A DNA stretch of 64,000 nt, from assembly GCA_905331475.1 (NCBI GenBank), contig CAJNYU010000515.1, positions 1-64,000 of the forward strand. The letters run 5' to 3'. The stretch's first letter is position 1. Every line of letters starts with the position of its first letter. This DNA comes from Rotaria socialis (lineage: Eukaryota; Rotifera; Eurotatoria; Philodinida; Philodinidae). Below, piece by piece: positions 23,301 through 31,133 of the stretch. Below the pieces are notes generated by a model that made no database searches, was not told the DNA's origin, and worked only from the letters and a program-made list of their open reading frames with translations. Made by a program: the position numbers and the translations under genes.

Positions 23301-26300
23301 AGGATCGCGGATTTTGAAGAAGTACGTATTCTATCTTCTCGATTTGTTGTGTTAGTTTGCCGAAATTATTCTTATCAATTTTTATCAAAGCTAAGTTATG
23401 CTGAAAAATAAAAGTAAAATCCTCGATAATATCCAATTGCTCGTCATTGGTTAACAGATCTGACAGATTTTCATCGAAAAATGCAGAACTTGAAAAAATT
23501 TGAAAAACTTCAAGTAAATTCAATTGATCACTAATTTCATTAAATTTATCAATAGATTTCATTAATTCGGCTCGATTATTACTATATAATTTTTGATCAA
23601 AATTATATAATGGAAATTCTTTTAAAATAGACAATGACTTGAGTTTAGTATCGATTTGTTCAAGCTGATTGCCATCGGCTATGCGAATTATTTCGATAAT
23701 ATTTAAAAGACTCTTTTTCATTTCTCGTACATTTTCGTGAGAAAATTCTTGAGCATTAGCTAATGTTTTCTGTATCCATATTAACCAATAATGTCTTACA
23801 CATTCCCGCTGTATTCCTTTAGAAAAATCTATTAATAAATCTAAAGTATGACTGTTGTCTAGCGATGGAAATTTGATGAAAATTTGATGTAATATTCGTT
23901 GCTGATCGTCGAGAGCTCTCAAACCTAATAAATCATGGTTCGCCTGTTGTAAATTATAAAGATATGTATAGGTGAAATTTGAAATTTGATTTAAATCCAA
24001 ATCTAGTGTCGCATTTTGAGAGAGAATTTTTTCTAATTGTGCAAAATAATCAAATCCAAGATTCAAAAGAGATTCTTCAGATGGTTCGTCATTAAAGTTT
24101 TTAGTTAACTCAACACTGACAACATTATGTTCAATTGGAAAATGTCTCCATTCTTGTTTATATAAATTCTCTTTGATGATTTTTATATTTTGTCGATCTG
24201 AAATCGATTTCAACAGTTCCTCTTGAGGTAATTCTACTAGTACTTCTGTACGTTTTCGTAAAGCAAGAAGACGTCGAGAAAAGCGTTGCTCATTAATAAT
24301 TCTATTAATTGTACTTCTCAGATTTGCTATTTCAACACTTCGAATTTCTAATCCTGTTGCTAATTGACTGGTATCGACTTTCTGTATTTCGTTTTGTAAC
24401 TGCTGATAAACTACTTGATACTGTTTGGAAAAGTCATTATGATGATTTAATACATTTTGTGCTAATAGAATGACTCCAATATTCATTTGATCGGTATCGA
24501 GTCGTTCTGTCTGATGCCGTTGATTTTCTCTACTTATAGTTTGAACAAATTTTTCTTTTAGAATTAAAATTTGTTTAGCATCATGCTCAATATCAGGCAA
24601 TGTATGCACTGTATAAGAAGGAAATTCTTCTAGATCAGCCATTTTTTCTAAGAATTCCTTTAAACTGGGAGCTAGCCAATGCTGGTAAGATGCTAATTTT
24701 TGTGGATTAATATATTCGTCAAAAAACTGTGAAACTTGCTGAAAAACATGGTGATGATTTATAGCATGTATTTTCTGTACTACTTCTTGATCTTTATGCT
24801 GATGAGTCAATGTAGCTCCTCGTTGCGCATTTCTATCAGGATATTTATTCTTAAACCTAAAACTATCTGCATCATCTTCAAATTGAAGCATGGAATAATC
24901 TTCAAGGTCTTTTTTCTCTTTATGTTCATAGCGATCAGAAAGATAAAGACGGCCTCCTTTTAAGTTATCAACGTTTCGACTTGTAAATAGAGCCCGATGA
25001 AGGCCAATATAATTACTGATAGCTACATAGTCACGCCCATCCTTTCCATGTTTTCCAGCCTCGCCTGGTTGTCCTGGTTTACCGTTTTCACTTTCTGATT
25101 TTTCTACGAAATTTTTATGTTGCATCTGTGAAGAAGTTTCATTCAAAGCAACAAGTTTTACTAGTCCGGGAATACCTCCATCACCACAAAATCCTCCTGA
25201 ACCAGCATCCCCTCCACAACCACCAGGAGTACCATCGGTACCAATTCGGCGATATCGATATGACCAGGCACCTCCCAAGAATGCCCACTCTCCTGACAAC
25301 TCTTTTCTTAAAGCCTCTTTATCAGCATCTTTTCCATCTTTACCGTCTAAACCACGCGCCCCATTTCCTCCATCTTGTCCCTGCTCTCCTTTACCACCGC
25401 AAGCCGACACCTCGATGGGAGGCAACTGATTCGCAACTACGTAAACATGTCCGGCACTCTTCCCAGACTTTCCATCAAATCCATCTTCTCCTTTGTTTCC
25501 ATGGCCACTCGGATTGGTTCCATGAGCATTTTTAGCTGGATGATTTATCCAAATATTTTTCGCATCTTCTCCATCTGTAATAATATTTAATTTGCCTTTA
25601 TTCTCAATTAATTCTTGAGATGGACTAATTAAAACAATATTTACTCCCGAATAATCTCGACTAGATAAATCAACGTCAATATAAAGTTTGTCTGTGTTTA
25701 TAATTCTTATTTCATTATTAGGACAAAAGCAATCTGGATGTTGTTCTTTAATAACATTTAAAATCTGACTAAGAACTCCTGAGTTCGTTTTTATTTGAAA
25801 AATACCATATTCACACTGTTTATAGGTTTCTATTTGGCACCAATTAATGTATCCATTTAATAGTTTCTTTAAATTATTTATTTTTTCTTTAAATAAAGGC
25901 TTAAGAGTATGATTCTTTTCCTCGAGAATATCTTTTAGTAGTCGAGCCCATTCATAACCCTCTCGATCCAAATAGTTTATCATAGTTTTGTAGATAGACA
26001 AATAATCATAATAGTTGTCGTTCGAATCATTGAGTCGAATTAATATTTGCTTTAACCACGATCTTAGCTGTTCGTTTTTAATAGCTTCACAACTAGATAA
26101 CATTTGATAGAAGCTTATTTCGAAATGATTAAAACCTACCGAAGCTCGATGGCGAAAAGCTAATAAATTCGATACATAATCTTCTACTGTATCAATAATA
26201 CATTGACGTAAACATTCACTAATTTCGGCACTACCCTTTTCATCGTTGTATTCTAGAAAACGTTTGCATTTTGTTACAATATCAAATAAATTTTTATTTT

Positions 26301-29300
26301 TAAAAATTTTAAGAATTTGTTCAATATCATCAAAATTTTTATTTGGTTTAAGACGATCGAAAATCTCCTTGTTTATTTCACCATCCACAGAAAAAGCTTC
26401 CTGTTCAGATAAATGATCGTATCTATCGTGCAAAGATTGTCGAAATAATTCGCTAAACTTCGGTAAGCATTCTTCAACATTAGCAAATCGACTTAAAAGA
26501 TTAGTTAAATCTACAATTTTTCTATCTAAATATACAAAGTGGCTATGACTGGTGTCTTCGAGTTGTGCTTTCAATGAGCTAATGACTTCCGATAGTATTG
26601 TACTATTGTCACTAGCTAGAAATTCAAGAAGGTTTTTATATTGAGAAATCTTCGTATCATAATCGACATTTTTCGAGTCGAAATAGGATAAAGCTCGAGA
26701 TGACAATTGATTATGAGTGGTTTGAGTTTTAACAGTTTCTCGAATGGAACTGAGTAAAAATCGATGCAAAGATTTTTCAAAAATTTCCATAGCACTTAAA
26801 GATCTATGCCGAAATGACGCTAAACTATTCATATAATAATCAACCGTATTCATCATACTAGTTCTAACATATGCTCCTATGTAATGAATAGCTCGTTCAT
26901 CGTTGCTTGTGATACAGTCATCAAATGATTTAAATATATCTGTTAATTTCTCTTGATCAAAAGCTTTCTTGCGTTCGACTTTTACAAATAAAGCAGAAAT
27001 GCATTTTTTAATATCTTCAAAATTTTGCTGCTGATGACAAATTTGATTGTAGATGTCGTCTCTTAAACTGCTATTAATGATTGGTAAATCCAGTAGTTCA
27101 TAACAATAGGGTAAAAGACACTTAAATATTTGATGAAATTCATTTAGCGACTCTTCGACTTTGACAAATCTTTGAATAAAAGGTAAAATTACACCGAAAC
27201 TCTTTTCAGCGAATCGATTCGTTATTGCAGCATTTTCAATTCTTCCATTTCCTAAACTATTTTTAATACTTTTACATTCTGAGAGTAATTCTTGTGCATG
27301 AGAAAAACTATTTTCAATTTCTAGAAAATGTTCAAACGACTCTGCAAACTTTTGATAATGACATAAATATAAATATTCGTCTGAACTCGGACGTGATCGT
27401 TCAATCATAGAATTTAATTGCTTTACATGCACAAAAGATTGGTTTTCACTTACTGAATTATTCTCCTCTGTCATAGTTAAGAGAATCATGTGATGTAGTC
27501 TATCTTCGAAGCGTTCAAAATTCTGACAAAGTTTCTCTTGAAACGATAACAAATTTAACGAACATTTTTTCAGAACTCCAAACATAATATCTACTATGGA
27601 ATTCACTTCTAAGTATTGTTTTTTTTTCTCTTCAACATTGTTTAGAGCAATTTCAATGTCGTGAATGCACTGTTCTATTTCATTTGGGATTTCCTTTTCA
27701 TCTATAAGACAAATAGATTCGAATATTTCATCAAATCTTCTAATGGTAGCGAAGATTGTTGACAAATATTCGACCCGGTTTTTAATTTCTTCAGCTCCTA
27801 AAGAATTTAAAGAAGTTTCAATGAGTTTCGAAAATTGACTTTTAAATTTCTCAACTATTTCAATAGTTTCGTCGGGCGGAAAGTCATTTTCTAGATAGTT
27901 CAAAACGGATGGTTTTTCACTAGTTTCAATAAACCATAGTTTCACTTTTTCTACATTTTCTTTACTGGAAAACTCTTGTCGAGCTAAATTTTTTCTCAGA
28001 AACTCCCAACAACAATTATTTGAAGCCCATTGACAAGCAGCTGCATTAAAATAGGCATGCAACAAACTATCGTCTGACATTATTCGTTGTTTCGGACATT
28101 CGACTAGACAAAGTTTATAAACACATTGATTCATTACTCCGCTAAACCAATTTAATATTTTCAAATTAACGTTTTCAAGCGCAGAATTCATAACATAGAT
28201 GTATCGTAAATCATAATTATATTTATATGATCGTTTACTTTCAACAAATAAAGTCACATAATGTTTATTTGTTAATCTTACTATAGAAGTAAAATTTCTG
28301 CTAAGATCAGATTTTATTCTATTTTTTAAATCATTTCCATGGTCACTATTTCTCAGATCATAAATTTTAATTCCTGTGTTTGCTGAGTATTGGTTTTCAT
28401 AATCAATAATTGGCATTGGCTTTATAAAATAATCTTGAGAAACCGAAAGCTTTTTATTATCGATTTGAAATATCCGTGACAAATGATTTAATATTTTAGC
28501 TTCTTTCTGTAGAAAAATTTCGGTTTTTTCTTTTTTCAAATCCTCGGGTAGAATGTCCTTTAAATAAATCTGCAGAGTATCTAATTCTTGTTTTTGATCA
28601 ACAAAACCTTCGGATATTCTACCGCACAGTGTTTCTCCATAGAAATACCATCGATTTAAATTCATTTCAGAAGCAATTCTCTCCATTTCAATTCTACTTT
28701 CTTGATCTTGAAACTTATTTGTATCGATCAACTGTGGTTTTTTGTCCAGCTCAACGAGTTCTAAATTAATACTTTTAAGCACTATAGTCTTTAAACTTTT
28801 AATTCTATTATCTTTTAACCAGAGACCATTTTTTATGAAATAACTGCTGTAATTAGAACTATTTTCAATTTTTGTCAATACAATTGCATTTCCATTGATT
28901 TTAGGAGGATTTTTTTTATTGACTTCAAGTACGACATAAAAATCACATTCCATCAATAAGAAAAGAAACTTTTTCTCATAGGGATTTTCTTCGTGCCGAT
29001 TTTGTAAACAAGTTTCTCGAGTATTTTGACTGCAACAAAATCGCCAATCAATATTATAAACAGAATTAAGAGAACGTTTCAAATCATTGACTTGATCGAT
29101 GTAAGGAAGAATATCTACGAAAAAGTCTTTTTCACTGATTTTGTCATTTAATTTTTTAACGCCAGTGCCTGAAGAAATAGGAAATAAACTTAAAGGAAAA
29201 TCGTTTTGTTGTTTTACGACTAATCGCGATGATTCCTTCTCTTGACGACTATTCAATAGATTATCACTGATTTTATATGACGAAGAAATTTGTTTCAGAA

Positions 29301-30741
29301 TCTTACTTTTTTCTTCTACAAAATAGCACATAGCTCGATGATAACGTTGTTCAAGAGGATAATGTCCTATGAATTGATATGCCTTTCTCAATGAATCACA
29401 AAAATGAATAATTTTCGTTCGTTTACTTTTCAGGTCAAATTGATCGTTTTTAAAAAGAATATTTTTCAACTTGGAATTAGAATCAAAATTTAAAAATACA
29501 TCTTTCTCCGCCAACATGTCGAGAAATTCACCGAAGAAATGAGTAGCAACTCTGTTACGGTTTAAAATTTTGCTTAATAATGAATTTTCACTGATTTCTA
29601 ATTTTAAAAATTCTCTTATTCTGTCCGGTATCCAGAACCAACTTTCCCAATGATTTTCGTTTTGTTGTGAATTTGAAATAAATAAAATTGATCTGCTATC
29701 AGATATTCTATAGATATTTTGCCATTTTTCGAGTTCTCTATTATAATCGGACGTATTTTCTGACTTACGAACTAAAAAATATGCTACATCGTCTTCTTGT
29801 GATAGCGATAGAGCGGCTTCAAACTCCATAACGTGTCTTAATTTCACAATTAATTCTTTCCTCAGTTGATATTCGTTTAATTTATCTTCGAAATCTTGTC
29901 GAGACGCATTTCTTAATAAATTTATATAATACTCAACTTGATCTAAACAACCAATTTCCAAATTACATTCAATTAATTTAGATAGAATTTCACATACAAA
30001 TAATTGTGAACTATCTTCGCTAGGAGTTTCTGTTGTTCGTTTTAAATTTTCTTCGAGTTTCTTTCTCTTTCTTTTCAATGAATAGTATTTAACGTTGATG
30101 GATGCACGACCTCGCTGTAATTGTGCTTCGCTAGTGATGCGTTCTATACGTTTACTATTTTCTTCGTTATTATGAACTAATCCGCATGGGTTACTGACGG
30201 AAATACTTTCCAGATTGACATTTTGAATTCGAACACGCTTGAAATCTGCGTCCTCTTTGACCCATTGGCCGTTCTCTACAAAAAAACTCATGTATTCATT
30301 TTCGTCCTCAGTTTTAACAAGTACAACGGCGTTTCCTGGAATCGAAGGTAACTTATTTAGTTCAAGAGTCGGTGTCAAATAAAGATCACAAGTTGAATCC
30401 AAAAAATATTTTGCTACTTTTACAATATTAAAATTATTACTTATTCGATGTTTATCATCAAATTGATGAATCGATTTTTCTAAATAAAACTTTACTGAAA
30501 GTAGATTATCTTTAACAAGACCTTTACTATAGTAGTTGTAGTTCGCATAGGCCATATCATAGTAAAGCTTAGCAATTCTATCTTTGTAACCCAGCACTAC
30601 TCCATTTCTTAATCGATCTCTAAATAAATTACAATATTCATTGATTTCTCCTGATAATACTATAGCATGCTCTTTGATTCGAGCAATTGTTATCTCTTCT
30701 AAAGAACTTAGTTTATCATCCTTTAATTCTATTGAAAGCAT
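14335..30741 (-). CDS. Giant intronless SecA-type protein with toxin-like C-terminus
   Basis: One uninterrupted frame of 5,468 codons from ATG at 30739-30741 (the frame is open three codons further, but without ATG). Order of regions: residues 1-1700, mostly helical, with a duplicated block (about 132-230 and 612-715) and a possible CE-clan cysteine protease centred on H827, N852, Q904, C910; residues about 1744-1904, Gly-rich collagen-like; residues about 1905-3540, long helical/coiled; residues about 3540-4100, SecA-type ATPase with Walker A RTGEGKT (3607), DEVD (3721), ATNKGGRGTD (4015) and FGRTAR (4055); residues about 4705-4835, hydrophobic with WWDW, Gly/Ala-rich; residues about 5280-5468, a domain with EHPIP (5303), SPAYAETK and HPGTG that resembles C-terminal domains of bacterial polymorphic toxins. 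Such layouts are known in giant secreted proteins of endosymbionts. Lack of introns suggests horizontal origin. A minus-strand AATAAA lies at 14177-14182. Actual activity is unknown. Confidence 0.8.
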   Translation of the reverse strand: MLSIELKDDKLSSLEEITIARIKEHAIVLSGEINEYCNLFRDRLRNGVVLGYKDRIAKLYYDMAYANYNYYSKGLVKDNLLSVKFYLEKSIHQFDDKHRISNNFNIVKVAKYFLDSTCDLYLTPTLELNKLPSIPGNAVVLVKTEDENEYMSFFVENGQWVKEDADFKRVRIQNVNLESISVSNPCGLVHNNEENSKRIERITSEAQLQRGRASINVKYYSLKRKRKKLEENLKRTTETPSEDSSQLFVCEILSKLIECNLEIGCLDQVEYYINLLRNASRQDFEDKLNEYQLRKELIVKLRHVMEFEAALSLSQEDDVAYFLVRKSENTSDYNRELEKWQNIYRISDSRSILFISNSQQNENHWESWFWIPDRIREFLKLEISENSLLSKILNRNRVATHFFGEFLDMLAEKDVFLNFDSNSKLKNILFKNDQFDLKSKRTKIIHFCDSLRKAYQFIGHYPLEQRYHRAMCYFVEEKSKILKQISSSYKISDNLLNSRQEKESSRLVVKQQNDFPLSLFPISSGTGVKKLNDKISEKDFFVDILPYIDQVNDLKRSLNSVYNIDWRFCCSQNTRETCLQNRHEENPYEKKFLFLLMECDFYVVLEVNKKNPPKINGNAIVLTKIENSSNYSSYFIKNGLWLKDNRIKSLKTIVLKSINLELVELDKKPQLIDTNKFQDQESRIEMERIASEMNLNRWYFYGETLCGRISEGFVDQKQELDTLQIYLKDILPEDLKKEKTEIFLQKEAKILNHLSRIFQIDNKKLSVSQDYFIKPMPIIDYENQYSANTGIKIYDLRNSDHGNDLKNRIKSDLSRNFTSIVRLTNKHYVTLFVESKRSYKYNYDLRYIYVMNSALENVNLKILNWFSGVMNQCVYKLCLVECPKQRIMSDDSLLHAYFNAAACQWASNNCCWEFLRKNLARQEFSSKENVEKVKLWFIETSEKPSVLNYLENDFPPDETIEIVEKFKSQFSKLIETSLNSLGAEEIKNRVEYLSTIFATIRRFDEIFESICLIDEKEIPNEIEQCIHDIEIALNNVEEKKKQYLEVNSIVDIMFGVLKKCSLNLLSFQEKLCQNFERFEDRLHHMILLTMTEENNSVSENQSFVHVKQLNSMIERSRPSSDEYLYLCHYQKFAESFEHFLEIENSFSHAQELLSECKSIKNSLGNGRIENAAITNRFAEKSFGVILPFIQRFVKVEESLNEFHQIFKCLLPYCYELLDLPIINSSLRDDIYNQICHQQQNFEDIKKCISALFVKVERKKAFDQEKLTDIFKSFDDCITSNDERAIHYIGAYVRTSMMNTVDYYMNSLASFRHRSLSAMEIFEKSLHRFLLSSIRETVKTQTTHNQLSSRALSYFDSKNVDYDTKISQYKNLLEFLASDNSTILSEVISSLKAQLEDTSHSHFVYLDRKIVDLTNLLSRFANVEECLPKFSELFRQSLHDRYDHLSEQEAFSVDGEINKEIFDRLKPNKNFDDIEQILKIFKNKNLFDIVTKCKRFLEYNDEKGSAEISECLRQCIIDTVEDYVSNLLAFRHRASVGFNHFEISFYQMLSSCEAIKNEQLRSWLKQILIRLNDSNDNYYDYLSIYKTMINYLDREGYEWARLLKDILEEKNHTLKPLFKEKINNLKKLLNGYINWCQIETYKQCEYGIFQIKTNSGVLSQILNVIKEQHPDCFCPNNEIRIINTDKLYIDVDLSSRDYSGVNIVLISPSQELIENKGKLNIITDGEDAKNIWINHPAKNAHGTNPSGHGNKGEDGFDGKSGKSAGHVYVVANQLPPIEVSACGGKGEQGQDGGNGARGLDGKDGKDADKEALRKELSGEWAFLGGAWSYRYRRIGTDGTPGGCGGDAGSGGFCGDGGIPGLVKLVALNETSSQMQHKNFVEKSESENGKPGQPGEAGKHGKDGRDYVAISNYIGLHRALFTSRNVDNLKGGRLYLSDRYEHKEKKDLEDYSMLQFEDDADSFRFKNKYPDRNAQRGATLTHQHKDQEVVQKIHAINHHHVFQQVSQFFDEYINPQKLASYQHWLAPSLKEFLEKMADLEEFPSYTVHTLPDIEHDAKQILILKEKFVQTISRENQRHQTERLDTDQMNIGVILLAQNVLNHHNDFSKQYQVVYQQLQNEIQKVDTSQLATGLEIRSVEIANLRSTINRIINEQRFSRRLLALRKRTEVLVELPQEELLKSISDRQNIKIIKENLYKQEWRHFPIEHNVVSVELTKNFNDEPSEESLLNLGFDYFAQLEKILSQNATLDLDLNQISNFTYTYLYNLQQANHDLLGLRALDDQQRILHQIFIKFPSLDNSHTLDLLIDFSKGIQRECVRHYWLIWIQKTLANAQEFSHENVREMKKSLLNIIEIIRIADGNQLEQIDTKLKSLSILKEFPLYNFDQKLYSNNRAELMKSIDKFNEISDQLNLLEVFQIFSSSAFFDENLSDLLTNDEQLDIIEDFTFIFQHNLALIKIDKNNFGKLTQQIEKIEYVLLQNPRSYLYDIFFDFSCNIEKIKVLDQIQQSNDLNFHSSKPYEANNSLYTIEQQIDAFNTLYDPTLIEEIVKTLSISQDISSVIENNKLIGFLQWTANNLENFKDSTLKTISHTIEAILQTTANNSTLSSELKFLKIVFDYKITKLEIEKQEEKLKSTKVDTENILSSLSEINSLFRKISQQTDKKPDKVAELYDQLMRLIRHANSDTFLGVADDQLNEIKSSYEETLKNVSKEIEIEKIFDIFDSSEQKGEIEKNIKITSNHLREKIDLINKQQNDNIIFNDKKLILIAQDKLFSNLDNIDDDMRILITNRLNKIDTKSDETLFSITKELLQESNFCLFVYEMRKNINIGLIQNLEISQLLENELEKLFLHHRKDNNDIELQAISILNLAEFSPEENTNDFLKETIKNLGTVKNSETLLNLREQVLRTLIKYYNEKLVSFETQMEKNLSVEEKIKVSEVILIFLHQQSNKKSIILQEIYDRFYEIYENPVSSYSIMRRGRIPFKTLINLMKLISRVHQDNVVSNDINIVHAQFQITLLHVVLEQGNPLGSIDDQFVDFLAWLLQTLSAYESIGKIEEIQHIIKLKKLCSNLENLCKNKSHKNINEYTYLRKSILSIYQELKIVYLEKYSTALFEKYSNAKWLEIVIYFPEFFEEDNDELFDFIVKNSTVFDMRKIDEIQEIIFTRIFALQRKKLEKFYELVPIENGFKELNGYIQSGCSFDKKKPYEVLNFNNLIDTFNNRLEMDGGLSMNVDHFIKVQQCLSCFEDIRVAIEKLSSSPQTDWLRILLIEHIVEKYTLIFSPGSQIENLRNMLMRVNEKILLLFNNMFMSHYIDQINQAIYSQSNIPSIPDYQKMTKEKFLSIVELMGKISVSKERLDQLSDASLAVWDILLHEIEFSQIFTREMTKSGIQMNEDGVEKALLFLNRIRIQLGIENNDRFLNFFLSISDKIAKTTVKTVEQLNKLLEVVHYENISFEQANEIVEKFNYLDWPDEIKKIVSSRFAIDNKSDRSAREIIDQMINQQNKKTNVIVNKTLESIAHEAKRFREKALKKTVLEGNENSEINREIQETLNLKSYQDNPEKYVRSHLDQIIPLILYAWSIANKPQFPKDTQIVALLLVIHSHDKGLLEQVRTGEGKTLIVGLIAAFLALCGHAVDIVSSNRDLAIEGEQKCRSFFQLLKLESGHICSENDEVNHQSYRSDLNTSQGNIVYGEVGTFQRDILEEEFNSKKIFGKRYENRNKSLIVDEVDNMCLDKARHVLYLSHEIESLKWLETLFINIWAAVLRTEMSNSDDISEHVKDISQFIKANVQNKNISVPDYMNEFVNYKIERWVDSAFQARIMREDDHFVLDIPKTDDQHIKKQKNIIVLDKDTGIEQYSTRWSHGLAQFLELKYRRKITVESLKAVFISNKAFFQRYKQRLYGLTGTLGSENSQSFLSDLYHVQFADLPTSRKKSYFQLPSKVSFEYGDWLDLIAKESIEQAHERPVLVICENVEATENIWNELIRHGVPPHRIEKYRRDGDNVEERFRQQPATVGDIIIATNKGGRGTDIHVDSHVNSNGGMHVILSYLPENVRVEEQAFGRTARNGAAGTGQFILQVDKSIYENMYELNQYPDNQRQKKLEDLSDIILEREKIQRDNKEAARLSDLKQKSILRLEVEEELFDKFNQFKKKISKEIFEPLFNDRSEKLKEKFLEVFENILKNRWAFWLDKVKNSIDDIETSQGKNILLNQFDSSFIKAIADVLQKTNFDSLLEKFIEKPEEAVQIGKVCLSEDEVLMAKKCFEKGITYGDVSGFSYMGLVFCIIKLKEEGNIRKQSRRELKKALRSLEAIKRNLMANLKIAEMLPQSATADILKKVSSKENFYQDQISGKLEVIGLHIHYLKKAIGETVEPFDFILNAKEGEKFTEENYERGEKLYDLLVQGGLIQGDRIRKVLRKEKGHIEKTIRDNIDPSIADSLISLLNRKNEFEKNDFENIVCYNEQLWEVLNVKTFQTVFILDKNRIEKQLPEEYESIWKDLEDKIDPNQVDISIFEESSEKMKFKIYLEKKKILVQTKRVHINELDFDSLRFDGEFKKYSKMKFNDNGYETKDLKEFLIELKEYISQGGSEYFYQTDLPFGTKEEEGNKIRIFLKEKNILKSGGLALYKYGDNRDEIDKSLDKILAKSGFENDKQMIQSILASLQGDIRSYKDDLKVNLKDFLDLQDQEEVPSELAFFEGSGLNKFLIIEEDKSWWDWNAFAVAMIGVAEVIGGTILIACGAVNIGGALLSEGIADMIYATMAGLSGQFSWKDWAIQKSISFSLSLMTAGIGKLASVGSTAAKIGSLSKAAMFAKIIKSAACDFATICLTNILTEKIMEQIKDGVIPMIVNGIEENFLKGIFNSINTKVRNLYVASENDSEFEKSCSEMKNNIDGALGKSIILPQQFDNIRIQVVSTLQNSYQQFAAGLANSSSKYAKMTAAAIKATSMINRIWTAVQSVLQLTSAISTVTKIVDGAINTEEKNVNSKVMKDALIKARVDQLISIIKGYISSKLTKELAKILRQIISGTLKQIGKAMAQIAKAMGNGEVNEKNPINKMKNANQNKDNDRNSQVIVEQPSTDQSSQNEQRNKDKREDLQNNIKNPKEMNEGCLNDINKKNSGATDRADIKMLANSKWRNITVHNQATGETEVIRPGGLRKIPAFFKQSAEIIFQPGENGSIGHFVTARGKETYIQLNGRQDCLLIAYHESLGRKVNEAVIEKERYSLDQYITRNRTTYSKYKQNMIESTLDPMIAGRQKEKRDLENDEATKDENKKRNARPKKEGTYGNKPREKSRLKQEHGITVSGQTHEFEHPIPWATLAADADPALKIQRKGGVGEKLEAISPAYAETKSSHKEHPGTGRSNEAVQYRSQLGVALKEDKSPGNAFQISLVEYAHKPNFIDTAHTPVGRVASDSYQHMIMNTDSVPYLNNDASFAFMPLDNHQKKECIVARWIADNGKYPTESETEEIIRAAFKRR

Positions 30742-31133
30742 ATTTTTCAAAATCTTACTTTTACACTAAATTGGTTTCGTCGTACAGCTTAGTTTCTAAT
30801 CATTATAGCATAACATGAAATTACAATAGATAGATAAATATTTACTATACTTAATGGAGAGAAAAGATATTGGATTAAAAAGCAGCTAATGAAAATAGAT
30901 GACATTGGCATACTGATATGTACAAGTAATAAATAAAGGTATAATATGCTATACTGTGTTGGATTTATTTCATTGGTTGCTTTCGAAACCTATCGTTTCC
31001 TGGCTCATATCGTAGCATATTATATTATGTCAAAGTTGGTGGCGTTAGTTTAATTGCATGGTATGTTGTAATTATTAGATTTGAAATGTTAATTTACGTA
31101 TCAAAGCCCATTGTTCCATAATAATAAGGAATT
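30742..31133. promoter_or_regulatory. Divergent intergenic region between the two SecA genes
   Basis: These 392 bp separate two head-to-head start codons (ATG at 30741 minus, ATG at 31134 plus), so any promoters for both must lie here or overlap. It is AT-rich, with TATA-like text on the plus strand around 30940-30955 (TATAATATGCTATAC) and TAAATA-type runs near 30830. No gene is visible. A shared, possibly bidirectional promoter is an inference from geometry only. Confidence 0.4.

Noticed and set aside
25128-25590. Plus-strand His/Leu/Pro-rich frames
   Set aside because: They are antisense reads of the collagen-like Gly-rich tract of the giant gene.
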